From contig NZ_MQUS01000002.1 in assembly GCF_001953885.1 (NCBI RefSeq), positions 1 to 64,000 of the forward strand: 64,000 nucleotides of DNA, in the 5' to 3' direction. The stretch is from Streptomyces sp. IMTB 2501 (GTDB taxonomy: Bacteria; Actinomycetota; Actinomycetes; Streptomycetales; Streptomycetaceae). Made by a program: the position numbers and the translations under genes. Each line of letters starts with the position of its first letter. The first letter of the stretch is position 1. This document shows positions 50,677-59,396 of this stretch, piece after piece. The notes beneath the pieces are model-generated. The model was given only the letters and a program-made list of their open reading frames with translations, was not told the origin of the DNA and did not search any database.

Positions 50677-51521
50677 GCCGTCAGGCTCCACAGCGCCGCC
50701 ACCAAGGGGCGCCGCAGATCCGCTCTGCGGACGCACAACCCGATCGGGAACCGCTCCGGCGCCGGATCCGCAGGGAGGACGGCCAGCCGGTCGCGGACCG
50801 CGCTGCTCTCCAGCACCAGCCGGGGCACCAGCCCCGTGCCGCAGCCGAGGGCGACCAGCGTCAACAGACCCTCGTGTCCGTCCGGTTCGCAGGCCACGTC
50901 CGGCAGCCGGCCACGGGTGCGGAACCAGCGGTCCGCCGCGTCGCGCACCAGCCCCCGGTGCGGCAGCACGAACGGGCCCGAGAGGCCCGGGTCCGGTCGG
51001 TCGCGGGCGGTCACCAGCACCAGATCGGTGACCGCGACCGTCCGGCTCACCAGGGGATCCGGCAACCGCGCCGGAACACCCGCCACGGCCACGTCCACCT
51101 CGCCCTCGTCCAGCCGGGCCAGCGCGGCCGCCGCGTCGCCGGTGCGCAGATCCAGGCGCACCTGGGGATGTGCGGCACGGAACGGCGCCAGCAGGTCCGG
51201 CAGCAGCGCCTGGCACGCGGTCACCGTGGCGAACACCGCCAGCTGGCCGGTGAGTTCGGCGGGATCCGGGTGCTCCTCGCGGTATGCGCGCCACAACTCC
51301 AGTGCCTCGACGGCGTAATGGCGGAACCGATGGCCCTCGGCCGTCAGGGACACCCCGCGCGGTCCCCGGTCGAACAGCCGGTGCCCCAGCTCCGCCTCCA
51401 GCCGCTGCACGGTCCGGGTGAGCGTCGCCGGGCTGACATGGCAGTCCATGCTCGTCCGGCCGAAGTTCAGCGACTGCGCGAGATGGAGGAAAAGCCGTAG
51501 TTCCCGATGGTCGTCCCGCAC
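50661..51521 (-). CDS. LysR-family regulator, IlvY-like by position
   Basis: 286 residues. The N-terminal HTH (LRLFLHLAQSLNFGRTSMDC, then VSPATLTRTVQRLEAELG) is standard LysR, followed by a two-lobe ligand domain (FATVTACQALLPDLLAPFR). GTG 51521 is the start. It is divergent from a ketol-acid reductoisomerase gene, the same arrangement as ilvY-ilvC in enteric bacteria, so it probably activates that gene in response to acetolactate or acetohydroxybutyrate. The latter role is inference. Confidence 0.82.
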   Translation of the reverse strand: MRDDHRELRLFLHLAQSLNFGRTSMDCHVSPATLTRTVQRLEAELGHRLFDRGPRGVSLTAEGHRFRHYAVEALELWRAYREEHPDPAELTGQLAVFATVTACQALLPDLLAPFRAAHPQVRLDLRTGDAAAALARLDEGEVDVAVAGVPARLPDPLVSRTVAVTDLVLVTARDRPDPGLSGPFVLPHRGLVRDAADRWFRTRGRLPDVACEPDGHEGLLTLVALGCGTGLVPRLVLESSAVRDRLAVLPADPAPERFPIGLCVRRADLRRPLVAALWSLTAQVPV

Positions 51522-51544
51522 CCGCTGACCTCTATCTTTCAGCT

Positions 51545-51574
51545 AGCGCAACGCTCCGCTGCGCATCTTGCGCT
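51545..51574. promoter_or_regulatory. Candidate LysR (IlvY-type) binding site
   Basis: AGCGCAA (51545-51551) and TTGCGCT (51568-51574) are perfect 7-bp inverted arms separated by 16 bases, with a further GCGCA in the spacer. The site fills the 88-bp divergent region between the LysR gene (51521) and the reductoisomerase gene (51610). Confidence 0.55.
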
Positions 51575-51609
51575 TGCCGCAACATCCGTCCGCAGCCTAC
51601 AACTCGACC

Positions 51610-53079
51610 ATGACCTCGACCACGTACACCTCCCGCGTCTTCCCCCTCGAAGCCATGGACGTGCCCGGCGGCACGGAGACCATCCTGCGCGGTGGCCGGC
51701 ACCTCTTCGCGCTGCTGCCGAAGGCCTTCGCCGGCGTCCGCCGGATCGGCGTGCTCGGCTGGGGCCCCCAGGGCCGCGCCCAGGCCCGCAATCTGCGCGA
51801 CTCCCTCGCCGGCAGCGGCATCACGGTCGCCGTCGGCCTGCGTCCCGGCTCGGCCTCCGCCGCCGACGCCCGCGCCCACGGCTTCACCGAAGCGGACGGG
51901 ACCCTCGGCGACTGGCTCGCCGTCGCCGCCGGCAGCGACCTGGTCCTCCTGCTCCTCGCGGACGCCGCGCTGGCCACCCACCACCAGGAGATCTTCGCCG
52001 CGCTCCGGCCCGGCGCCGTCATCGGCCTCTCGCACGGCTTCCTCCTCGGCCATCTGCGCGCGACCGGCGGCGACTTCCCGGCCGGCCACGGCGTCATCGC
52101 CGTCTGCCCCAAGGGCATGGGCGACTCCGTACGCCGCCTCTACGAGCAGGGGGCGGAGGTCAACGGCGCCGGGATCAACAGCAGTTTCGCCGTGCACGCC
52201 GACCCCGACGGCCGGGGTACCGACCTCGCCCTCGGCTGGTCCGTCGCGCTCGGCTCGCCGTACACCTTCCGCACCACGCTGGAGAGCGAGTACCGCTCCG
52301 ACATCGTCGGCGAGCGCGCCATCCTGCTCGGGGCCGTGCACGGCATCGTGGAGAGCCTGTACGGCCGGTACCGGCTCGCCGGGGACGACGCGGTGACCGC
52401 CTACGAGCGCTCGTGCGAGAACATCACCGGACCGATCGCCCGCACCATCTCGCGGTCCGGTCTGCGCGCCGTGCGCGACGACCTCGACCCGGCGGGGCGG
52501 GAGGTCTTCGACCGGGCGTACGCGGCGACGTACGGCGCGGCCCGCGAACTCGTCGCCGAGATCTACGACGAGGTCGCCGACGGCACCGAGCTGCGCAGCG
52601 TGATCCTCGCCGAACAGCGGCTCGGCGCCCGGCCGATGAGCCGGATCGGCGGCTCCCCGATGTGGGCGGCGGGCGAGCGGGTGCGGGCCCGCCGCGCCGC
52701 ACGCCCGCTGCCCGTCGAGCCGTTCACCGCGGGCGTCTTCGTCGCCACCATGACCGCCCAGATCGACGAGTTCGCCGAGCGCGGGCACCCCTGGTCCGAG
52801 ATCGTCAACGAGTCGGTCATCGAGGCCGTCGACTCCCTGCTGCCGTACATGCACGCCCGCGATGTGGCCCACATGGTCGACAACTGCTCCCGCACGGCCC
52901 GCCTCGGCGCCCGCCGCTGGGGCCCGCGCTTCCAGGCCGCATACGAGCAGATCGCCTACCCGGCCGCCGAACTCCCCGCAGCCTCCGCCCTGTTGACGGC
53001 GTTCACCGAACACCCCGCGCACGAGGCCCTGGCCGCGGCGGTGAAGCTCCGCCCGTCGGTGGACATCTCGGTGGGCTAG
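51610..53079 (+). CDS. ilvC: Ketol-acid reductoisomerase, plant/chloroplast type (class II)
   Basis: 489 residues. It rearranges and reduces acetolactate with NADPH in valine, leucine and isoleucine synthesis. The Rossmann motif is IGVLGWGPQGRAQARNLRD (about 46-64). VCPKGMGDSVRRLY, EVNGAGINSSFAVHAD, ALGSPYTFRTTLESEYRSD, ILLGAVHGIVESLY, NESVIEAVDSL, MVDNCSRTARLGARRWGPRF and the C-terminal LRPSVDIS all resemble plant chloroplast enzymes more than the 330-residue bacterial class I form. ATG 51610 is used. The stop lies in the CTAG of a partial MITE. It may be a second KARI, acquired by transfer. Confidence 0.88.
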   Translation: MTSTTYTSRVFPLEAMDVPGGTETILRGGRHLFALLPKAFAGVRRIGVLGWGPQGRAQARNLRDSLAGSGITVAVGLRPGSASAADARAHGFTEADGTLGDWLAVAAGSDLVLLLLADAALATHHQEIFAALRPGAVIGLSHGFLLGHLRATGGDFPAGHGVIAVCPKGMGDSVRRLYEQGAEVNGAGINSSFAVHADPDGRGTDLALGWSVALGSPYTFRTTLESEYRSDIVGERAILLGAVHGIVESLYGRYRLAGDDAVTAYERSCENITGPIARTISRSGLRAVRDDLDPAGREVFDRAYAATYGAARELVAEIYDEVADGTELRSVILAEQRLGARPMSRIGGSPMWAAGERVRARRAARPLPVEPFTAGVFVATMTAQIDEFAERGHPWSEIVNESVIEAVDSLLPYMHARDVAHMVDNCSRTARLGARRWGPRFQAAYEQIAYPAAELPAASALLTAFTEHPAHEALAAAVKLRPSVDISVG

Positions 53080-53187
53080 TGCCCCAACAGGCGACGTTCG
53101 CCCCGTCGCGACGCCCGGCACGCCCTCGCGCCGCACCGGCCGAAAGCCCATGTACGCCCGCTCATCGGGTACGGCTTCCGGCCCGGC
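53076..53187. mobile_element. Partial copy of MITE-like element B
   Basis: From CTAGTGCCCCAACAGGCGACG onward the sequence matches the left half of the element at 38989 for about 100 bp. The right inverted repeat is missing. The CTAG (53076-53079) contains the ilvC stop codon. The copy stops about 25 bp before the tRNA-like sequence. Confidence 0.6.
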
Positions 53188-53209
53188 CGAGCCCGCCGAT
53201 ACAGCGTGG

Positions 53210-53307
<98 letters not shown>

Positions 53308-53448
53308 TCGCTCCCGGCCGCCGCTCCCGCGCCGCCGTTCACATGGAATACGGTGCCACTCCGCACTGACACGGGCCTGACACGCGGCTTACGGCGGCCG
53401 TGGGGGGCCATCGCATACTGCGCCGCCACCGACCTCGCCACGGCCCGC

Positions 53449-54357
53449 TCACGCCCAGTCGGCCGCGAACGCCCGCCCCGGATGCTCCCTGAGGACCCGG
53501 TCCACCAGCTCCGCGCCCAGCGCCTCTTCCAGCCTGGGCCGCACCCGGCGCAGCAGGTACGGCATCCCCGGCCCGCCGTCCACCGACCGGGCCCCGGCGA
53601 CCACGGTGTCCCCGCCGAGCAGCAGCCGGTCGCCGAACCCCGCCTCCGCCAGGGCCCGCACCGCTTCCGGCATCCGCCAGTCGGTGGCGTGCTGGGCGCG
53701 GGAGGGCCCGTCGAAGGCCAGCCAGCAGCCGGACGCGGCGGCCTCCCGCTGTACGACCGGGTCGGGGAAACGGTTCAGATGGCCCAGGATCACCCGGTCA
53801 ACGGGCACGCCCAACTCACCGCACAGCAGGTCGAGTACGTCCAGCGCGCCGGTGCCCAGCTCCAGGTGCACGGCGACCGGCGCCCCGGTGGCATGGTGCG
53901 CCTCGGCCGCCGCCGTCATGGTCCAGCGGGCGTGCCCGTCGAGCGCGTGAAAACCGCCCGCCACCTTGATCAGGCCGGCGCGCACCCCCGTCGCACCGAT
54001 GCCGTCGGTCAGCTCGGACACGAACACCTCGGCCAGCCGGCCGCGCAGCGAACCGAGCAACTCCGGTTCGTAGTGGGCGGCTTGGTGCAGCCCGGTGGCG
54101 CAGACCAGCCGCACTCCGGTGGTCCGGGACAGCTCCGGCAGGTCCGCCGCCCGCCGTCCCATGCCGTACGGCGTCCACTGCACGACGGCCGCTCCGCCCG
54201 CCGCCCGGAACGCGGCCAGCTCGTCCCGCGCCGCCGGTACGTCGTCCAGCTCCTGGCCCGGCAACTGGCGGCTGCGCAGGAAGAGATGGTCGTGCGCGTC
54301 GCACACCCCTAGCTCCGCCGGCCGGATGTCGCCGAGGACCGTGCGGACGCGGCTCAC
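53449..54357 (-). CDS. Phosphotriesterase-family metal hydrolase
   Basis: 302 residues. Amidohydrolase-fold enzyme with two metals: AHDHLFL (His22, His24), a bridging residue in the IKVAGG region, His in AVHLELGTG and GHLNR, and Asp in LLGGDTVV. The substrate could be a lactone or phosphoester. GTG 54357 overlaps the DUF4865 stop (GTGA), so it is the third gene of a TetR-DUF4865 operon. Confidence 0.82.
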   Translation of the reverse strand: MSRVRTVLGDIRPAELGVCDAHDHLFLRSRQLPGQELDDVPAARDELAAFRAAGGAAVVQWTPYGMGRRAADLPELSRTTGVRLVCATGLHQAAHYEPELLGSLRGRLAEVFVSELTDGIGATGVRAGLIKVAGGFHALDGHARWTMTAAAEAHHATGAPVAVHLELGTGALDVLDLLCGELGVPVDRVILGHLNRFPDPVVQREAAASGCWLAFDGPSRAQHATDWRMPEAVRALAEAGFGDRLLLGGDTVVAGARSVDGGPGMPYLLRRVRPRLEEALGAELVDRVLREHPGRAFAADWA

Positions 54358-54938
54358 CACTGCCGCCCGCGCGGGAGCCGGTCCCGGCCGGGTGCGGACA
54401 GGTGCAGCACCTGGTAGACGTCCCCGTCGGCCTTCGGCGTGTCGTGCTCCCAGAGCGAGAAGTGGACCAGCTCCCAGGCGCGCGTGTCCACGGCGGCCGC
54501 CGCCAGCACCGCACCGTCCTCGGCCGCCAGCCGCCCCGTCTCGGCCACCGCGTCCGCCATGACGGTGGCCAACTCCACTCCCTCCGGCACCGATCGGCGC
54601 CGCCGCACGGTGTACGCGGGCGTGGACCCGGTGGCGGCGCCCTCCTCGAACGCCAGGCCGCTCCACTGCCGTATCGCCGGACGCCCGAAGTCGTCCACGG
54701 GCCTCTGGAAGGCGCCTCCCCACAGGAAGGTGTTCATGCCCTCCACGGTGTTCCAGAGGTAGAACGGCCCGTACTGGTTCGCCGGCGAGCCGTGCTCCCC
54801 GCGCTCGCGCAGCAGGTACGCCTTGATGCCGAGGCCGTCCCAGTCGTCCAGCAGATGCCCGACGCGGGCGACACGGGAGCGGATGACGCCCATGTCGTAG
54901 TCCGCGGGCAGGGTGAACTCGTACTGCATGGCGTGCAT
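54354..54938 (-). CDS. DUF4865 family protein
   Basis: 194 residues. YEFTLPADYDMGVIRSRVARVG, GLGIKAYLLRERG and YAPFYLW-type NQYGPFYLWNTVEGMN with FLWGGAF are the family marks. It is soluble, with no proven activity; an EthD/dimeric ferredoxin-like fold is likely. ATG 54938 follows GAAGGGAAG. It is placed between a TetR gene and a phosphotriesterase gene, an arrangement that suggests a small inducible detoxification or catabolic step. Confidence 0.8.
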   Translation of the reverse strand: MHAMQYEFTLPADYDMGVIRSRVARVGHLLDDWDGLGIKAYLLRERGEHGSPANQYGPFYLWNTVEGMNTFLWGGAFQRPVDDFGRPAIRQWSGLAFEEGAATGSTPAYTVRRRRSVPEGVELATVMADAVAETGRLAAEDGAVLAAAAVDTRAWELVHFSLWEHDTPKADGDVYQVLHLSAPGRDRLPRGRQW

Positions 54939-54960
54939 GTTGTACTTCCCTTCTCGGGTC

Positions 54961-55524
54961 TCAGGCGGTCCGGGGCGCGAGCAGGGCGAGCAGACCGCGG
55001 ACGCCGGCGTCGAAGGCGGCCGGGGAGCCGGAGGCGCGGGCCAGGACATAGCCGCCCTGCACGGTCGCGAGGACGGTCGCGGCGATCTCCCCGCCGTCCA
55101 GCGAGGCCGCGAACTGCCCCTGTCGCTTGCCCTCTTCGACGATCCCGGCGATCCGCTCCCGGATCCACGCGATCGTCTCGTCCACCGGCGCGCGCAGCTC
55201 GTCGCTGGTGATCACGTCCGGATCCATGGTCAGCCGGCCCACCGGGCAGCCGCGCAGCACATCACGCTCGCGCAGCAGATACGCCTCGATCCGCTCGTAC
55301 GGCGTGCCCGGACCACCCAGCGCCCGCTCGGCGGTGGCGCGCAACTCCTCGGCGGTGCGCCGGATCGCCGCCAGGGCCAGGTCCGGCTTGCCCTTGAAGT
55401 GGTGGTACATGCTGCCCTGGCCCGCGCCCGCGCGTTCCAGGATCGCCTTCGGGCTAGTGCCCACGTAACCGCGCTCCCACAACAGCTCACGGGTGGACTC
55501 GATCAGTCGTTCCGAGGTGCTCAT
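54961..55524 (-). CDS. TetR-family regulator
   Basis: 187 residues. The HTH (TSPKAILERAGAGQGSMYHHF, about 23-43) is followed by a ligand domain with GCPVGRLTMDPDVITSDELR. ATG 55524 is used. It leads the operon with DUF4865 and a phosphotriesterase and probably autoregulates through the nearly palindromic GTACATACTAGTAGTTAC at 55534-55551. Confidence 0.88.
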   Translation of the reverse strand: MSTSERLIESTRELLWERGYVGTSPKAILERAGAGQGSMYHHFKGKPDLALAAIRRTAEELRATAERALGGPGTPYERIEAYLLRERDVLRGCPVGRLTMDPDVITSDELRAPVDETIAWIRERIAGIVEEGKRQGQFAASLDGGEIAATVLATVQGGYVLARASGSPAAFDAGVRGLLALLAPRTA

Positions 55525-55533
55525 GCACTCACT

Positions 55534-55551
55534 GTACATACTAGTAGTTAC
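55534..55551. promoter_or_regulatory. Candidate TetR operator
   Basis: GTACATACTAGTAGTTAC has a perfect core TACTAGTA and mostly matching flanks, 10 bp upstream of the TetR start. The spacing fits autorepression. Confidence 0.5.
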
Positions 55552-55554
55552 ACT

Positions 55555-55599
55555 CCGCCAGTCCGAACCCCGCCAGTCCGCACTCCGCGAGTCCGTACG
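55555..55599. repeat. Three 15-bp tandem repeats
   Basis: CCGCCAGTCCGAACC (55555-55569), CCGCCAGTCCGCACT (55570-55584) and CCGCGAGTCCGTACG (55585-55599). They lie upstream of the TetR operon, next to its operator. Confidence 0.7.
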
Positions 55600-55752
55600 G
55601 AGCAGTGCGCCGCCCACGCCGTACTCCCCGGGAGGTACCCGCACTGCCGCCGGCCGCACGACGACCCGGACCCCCTGCCGGAGGGAGTCTCGTGGCATCC
55701 CCGAAGGCGACGAAAAAAGACAGACGAAAAAAGACAAGGGAGATGACCCGAG

Positions 55753-56043
55753 ATGCAGACCCTGGCGAGTTGGAACGGCGGGCCCGGCCCGTGGATCCTG
55801 TTCTTCCCGCTGATCTGGGCGGCCGTCGTGATCGGCGCCGTCACCGTGCTGCGCCGCACCGGCCGGCGCGGCCGCGGCGGCCCCTGGCGGCCCATGGACG
55901 GCGGGCGCCCCGCGGGCGACTCGCCGCTCGCCGTGCTCGGCCGCCGCTTCGCCTCCGGCGAGATCGACGAGGACGAGTACTGGCGCCGACTGTCCGTCCT
56001 GGACGAGCAGTTCGGCCGCGCCGGCAAGGGAGGCGCGGCATGA
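55753..56043 (+). CDS. SHOCT-domain membrane protein
   Basis: 96 residues. One membrane helix (about 13-33) and a C-terminal SHOCT motif (SPLAVLGRRFASGEIDEDEYW, about 57-77). Such small proteins often accompany ABC or stress genes; the role is unknown. GGGAG precedes ATG 55753. The stop overlaps the ABC ATPase start (ATGA), so it belongs to the export operon. Confidence 0.82.
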   Translation: MQTLASWNGGPGPWILFFPLIWAAVVIGAVTVLRRTGRRGRGGPWRPMDGGRPAGDSPLAVLGRRFASGEIDEDEYWRRLSVLDEQFGRAGKGGAA

Positions 56044-56789
56044 CCACGACGACCGCACTGCGGGCCGCCGCCCGCGTGGTCGACGCGGTGAAGGTGTACG
56101 GCGGTGGCGACACCGCCGTACACGCCCTGGACGGCGTCGACGTCTCCTTTCCCGCCGGACGCTTCACAGCGATCATGGGCCCCTCCGGCTCCGGCAAGTC
56201 CACCCTCATGCACTGCGCGGCCGGCCTCGACACGCTCACCTCCGGCGCCGCCTACATCGGCGACACCGAACTCGGCGCGCTGGACGACCGGCGGCTGACC
56301 CAGCTGCGCCGCGACCGGGTCGGCTTCGTCTTCCAGGCGTTCAACCTGGTTCCGACGCTGACCGTCGCGGAGAACATCACGCTCCCCCTGGACCTGGCCG
56401 GCCGGCGCGGCGACCGGGAGTGGATCGACGCCCTCATCGACGTCGTCGGGCTGCGCGACCGGCTGCACCACCGGCCCTCGGAGCTCTCCGGCGGACAGCA
56501 GCAACGCGTCGCCGTGGCACGGGCGTTCGCCGGGCGGCCCGAGGTGGTCTTCGCCGACGAGCCGACCGGAAACCTGGACTCCCGCTCCGGCGCGGAGGTC
56601 CTCGGCCTCCTCGGCTCCGCCGTGCGGGAGATGGACCGTACGGTCGTCATGGTCACGCACGACCCGGTGGCCGCCGCACACGCCGACGAGGTGCTGTTCC
56701 TCGCCGACGGACGGCTGGTCGACCGGATGGAGGCGCCGACCGCGGACCGGGTCCTGGACCGCCTGAAGGCCTTCGAGGTGCGGACATGA
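56040..56789 (+). CDS. ABC transporter ATPase (MacB/LolD type)
   Basis: 249 residues. Walker A GPSGSGKST (47-55), Q-loop VFQAFNLVP, signature LSGGQQQRVAVARA, Walker B VVFADEPTGNLD and the H-loop VTHDPVAAA. The type VII ABC (FtsE/MacB-like) family works with FtsX-domain permeases. It overlaps both neighbours by four bases. It powers the permease downstream in export or lipid handling. Confidence 0.93.
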   Translation: MTTTTALRAAARVVDAVKVYGGGDTAVHALDGVDVSFPAGRFTAIMGPSGSGKSTLMHCAAGLDTLTSGAAYIGDTELGALDDRRLTQLRRDRVGFVFQAFNLVPTLTVAENITLPLDLAGRRGDREWIDALIDVVGLRDRLHHRPSELSGGQQQRVAVARAFAGRPEVVFADEPTGNLDSRSGAEVLGLLGSAVREMDRTVVMVTHDPVAAAHADEVLFLADGRLVDRMEAPTADRVLDRLKAFEVRT

Positions 56790-59347
56790 ACGCCTCGCTC
56801 CGGCTCAGCCTCACCTCCCTGCGCGCGCACCGGCGCCGGTTCGCCGGCACCTTCCTCGCCGTGTTCCTCGGCGTCGCCTTCCTGACCGGCACCCTCGTCA
56901 TGGGTGACACGCTGCGCGCGAGCTTCGGCGGCATGTTCGGCGAGGCCACCAGCGGCACGGACGCCGTCGTACGCGGCGCCGACGCCATCACCGCACCCGG
57001 TGAGGCCCAGGGCGTACGACGGCCGGTGGACACCTCGCTGGCCAGGACCATCGAACGGGTACCCGGCGTGGCGGCCGCCGCACCGAACATCCAGGGCGCC
57101 GGCCAGCTCGTCGGTTCCGACGGCAAACCGGTGGGCGGTCAGGGACCGCCGACGCTCGCCGGCAACTGGATCACGGACACCCACCTGAACCCGTACCGGC
57201 TGGCCGAGGGCCGCGCGCCCGCGAAGCCGGGTGAGGTCGTGGTGAACCGGGGTGCCGCGAAGAAGGGCGGCCTGAAGATCGGTGACACCACCACGCTGCG
57301 TACTCCGGACCCGGTACGGGTCACCCTCGTCGGCCTCGCCACCTTCGGCGGCCAGGACGGCATGGCCCAGGTGACGTTCACCGGCATGACCAGGGCCGAC
57401 GCCGAGAAGTACCTCACCGCGCGACCCGGTCAGGCCGCGGCGATCGACGTGCGGGCCGGACCCGGAGTGAGCCAGCGGGAGCTGGTGCGGCGGCTGACTC
57501 CCGTGCTGCCCGCGGGAGTCGAGGCCATCACCGGTCAGCGGGCGGCGCAGGAGAACACCGACATGGTCTCCGGTCAGTTCCTGACCATCTTCACGACCTT
57601 CCTGCTCGTGTTCTCCGGTGTGGCCCTGCTCGTCGCCACCTTCTCCATCCACAACACGTTCGCCATCGTGGTCGCCCAACGCACCCGCGAGAACGCCCTG
57701 TTGCGGGCCCTCGGCGCGGCCCGCCGCCAGGTGACCGCCGCCGCGCTCGCCGAGGCCTGTCTCGTCGCGCTCACCGCGTCCCTCGCCGGACTCGCGGGCG
57801 GCATCGGCATCGCCGCCGGCCTGCAGGCGCTGTTCCCGGCGATCGGATTCCCGTTCCCCGACGGCGACTTGGTGATCAAGACCCTTTCGATGGTGCTGCC
57901 GCTCGCGGTGGGCATCGTGGTCTGCCTCGGCTCCGCGCTGTCGCCGGCCCGGCGTGCCGGACGTACCGCGCCGCTCGCGGCCCTGCGGGAGACAGCTGTC
58001 GACACCTCGGGCGCGTCCCGCGCGCGTGCCATCGCCGGAAGCGTCCTGGGCGCCCTCGCGCTCGCCGCGACCCTCGCCGGTGTGTTCGTCACCCCGTCGG
58101 TCTGGCTGGCGGGACTCGGCGCGCTGCTCGCCCTGGCGGCCTTCGTCGTCCTCGGCCCGGTCGCCGCGACGACAGCCGTACGACTGCTGGGCGCCCCCTT
58201 GGACCGGCTGCGCGGTGTGACAGGCGGGCTGGCCCGGCGCAACGCCCTGCGCAGTCCGAAGCGGACGGCGGCCACCGCGAGCGCGCTGATGATCGGCGTG
58301 GCCGTGGTCTCGCTGTTCACCGTCTTCGGCGCCTCGCTCAAGGCCACGATGGACCAGACGGTGTCCCGGTCCTTCGCCGGTGACGTCGCCGTCAGCAGCC
58401 CGTCCTTCGGCGCGGGCGGCAGTGGACTCAGCCCCCGGCTCGCCCCCGCCCTGCAGCGGCTGCCCGAGGTGGACACGGCTGTGGGGCTGGGCCGCGGGGT
58501 CGCCGAAGTGAACGGCAGGGGACGGGCGTTGACCGTCACCGATCCAGTGGCACTCGCCCACACCTTCGACCTCGGTACGGTCACCGGCTCACTGCGGGAC
58601 CTCGGCGCGGACGGCATCGCCGTCACCCGGACGGAGGCCGACCGACAGCATCTGCGTACCGGCGACACCGCGCGCCTGACCTTCACGGACGGCAGGAGCG
58701 AGAACTTCACCGTCCGGGCCGTGTACGGCCAGTCGCAACTCGCGGGCGACTACGTCGTCACCCGCGCCGCCTGGGCCCCGCACCGCACCCAGGACGCCGA
58801 CTCATTGATCGCCGTCACCTTCAAGCACGGGGTGAGCGCCGACGCGGGCAAGGCGGCGGTGCGGAAGGTCGCGGCGCGGTACGGCAACCCCGAGGTGCAG
58901 ACCCGCGACGAGTACGCGCAGTCGTCGGCCGGCGGCATCGACATGATGCTCACTCTCGTCTACGCGCTGCTCGCCCTCGCGGTGGTCATCGCCCTGCTCG
59001 GCATCGCCAACACCCTGACCCTCGCGCTGCACGAACGCACCCGGGAACTGGGCCTGCTGCGCGCCGTCGGCCAGACCCGCGCCCAGCTGAGGGCCATGGT
59101 CCGCTGGGAGTCGGTCCTGGTCGCCGCGTTCGGCACGGTGGGCGGGCTCGGGCTCGGCGCCTTCCTGGGCTGGGTGCTGGTGAAGGCGTCCGACGGCGCG
59201 AGCGACACCGCGTTCGCCTTCGCGCTCCCACCCGCCCGGCTCGCGGTGGTCGCCCTCGTCGGCCTCACCGCCGGCGCCCTGGCGGGCCTGCGCCCCTCCC
59301 GCCGAGCGTCCCGACTGGACGTCCTCCGGGCCATCGCAACGGAGTGA
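56786..59347 (+). CDS. ABC transporter permease, two FtsX domains
   Basis: 853 residues. An N-terminal helix (about 20-42) and a long outer segment (about 45-255) with a MacB-like periplasmic core, three helices near 265-400, a second helix pair near 415-480, another outer segment and a final FtsX set (about 715-853). LRAVGQTRAQLRAMVRWE and NALLRALGAARRQVTAA are the duplicated coupling motifs. ATG 56786 overlaps the ATPase stop. It probably exports an antibiotic, peptide or lipid. Confidence 0.9.
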   Translation: MNASLRLSLTSLRAHRRRFAGTFLAVFLGVAFLTGTLVMGDTLRASFGGMFGEATSGTDAVVRGADAITAPGEAQGVRRPVDTSLARTIERVPGVAAAAPNIQGAGQLVGSDGKPVGGQGPPTLAGNWITDTHLNPYRLAEGRAPAKPGEVVVNRGAAKKGGLKIGDTTTLRTPDPVRVTLVGLATFGGQDGMAQVTFTGMTRADAEKYLTARPGQAAAIDVRAGPGVSQRELVRRLTPVLPAGVEAITGQRAAQENTDMVSGQFLTIFTTFLLVFSGVALLVATFSIHNTFAIVVAQRTRENALLRALGAARRQVTAAALAEACLVALTASLAGLAGGIGIAAGLQALFPAIGFPFPDGDLVIKTLSMVLPLAVGIVVCLGSALSPARRAGRTAPLAALRETAVDTSGASRARAIAGSVLGALALAATLAGVFVTPSVWLAGLGALLALAAFVVLGPVAATTAVRLLGAPLDRLRGVTGGLARRNALRSPKRTAATASALMIGVAVVSLFTVFGASLKATMDQTVSRSFAGDVAVSSPSFGAGGSGLSPRLAPALQRLPEVDTAVGLGRGVAEVNGRGRALTVTDPVALAHTFDLGTVTGSLRDLGADGIAVTRTEADRQHLRTGDTARLTFTDGRSENFTVRAVYGQSQLAGDYVVTRAAWAPHRTQDADSLIAVTFKHGVSADAGKAAVRKVAARYGNPEVQTRDEYAQSSAGGIDMMLTLVYALLALAVVIALLGIANTLTLALHERTRELGLLRAVGQTRAQLRAMVRWESVLVAAFGTVGGLGLGAFLGWVLVKASDGASDTAFAFALPPARLAVVALVGLTAGALAGLRPSRRASRLDVLRAIATE

Positions 59348-59396
59348 CACCCCGCCGAGAGCGCGCACTCGCCGGGCCGTGTTCGACCGCCGCGCG

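Noticed and set aside
56252..58561. 769-codon minus-strand open frame opposite the ABC genes
   Set aside because: Gly/Glu/Arg repeats typical of the reverse frame of GC-rich genes.
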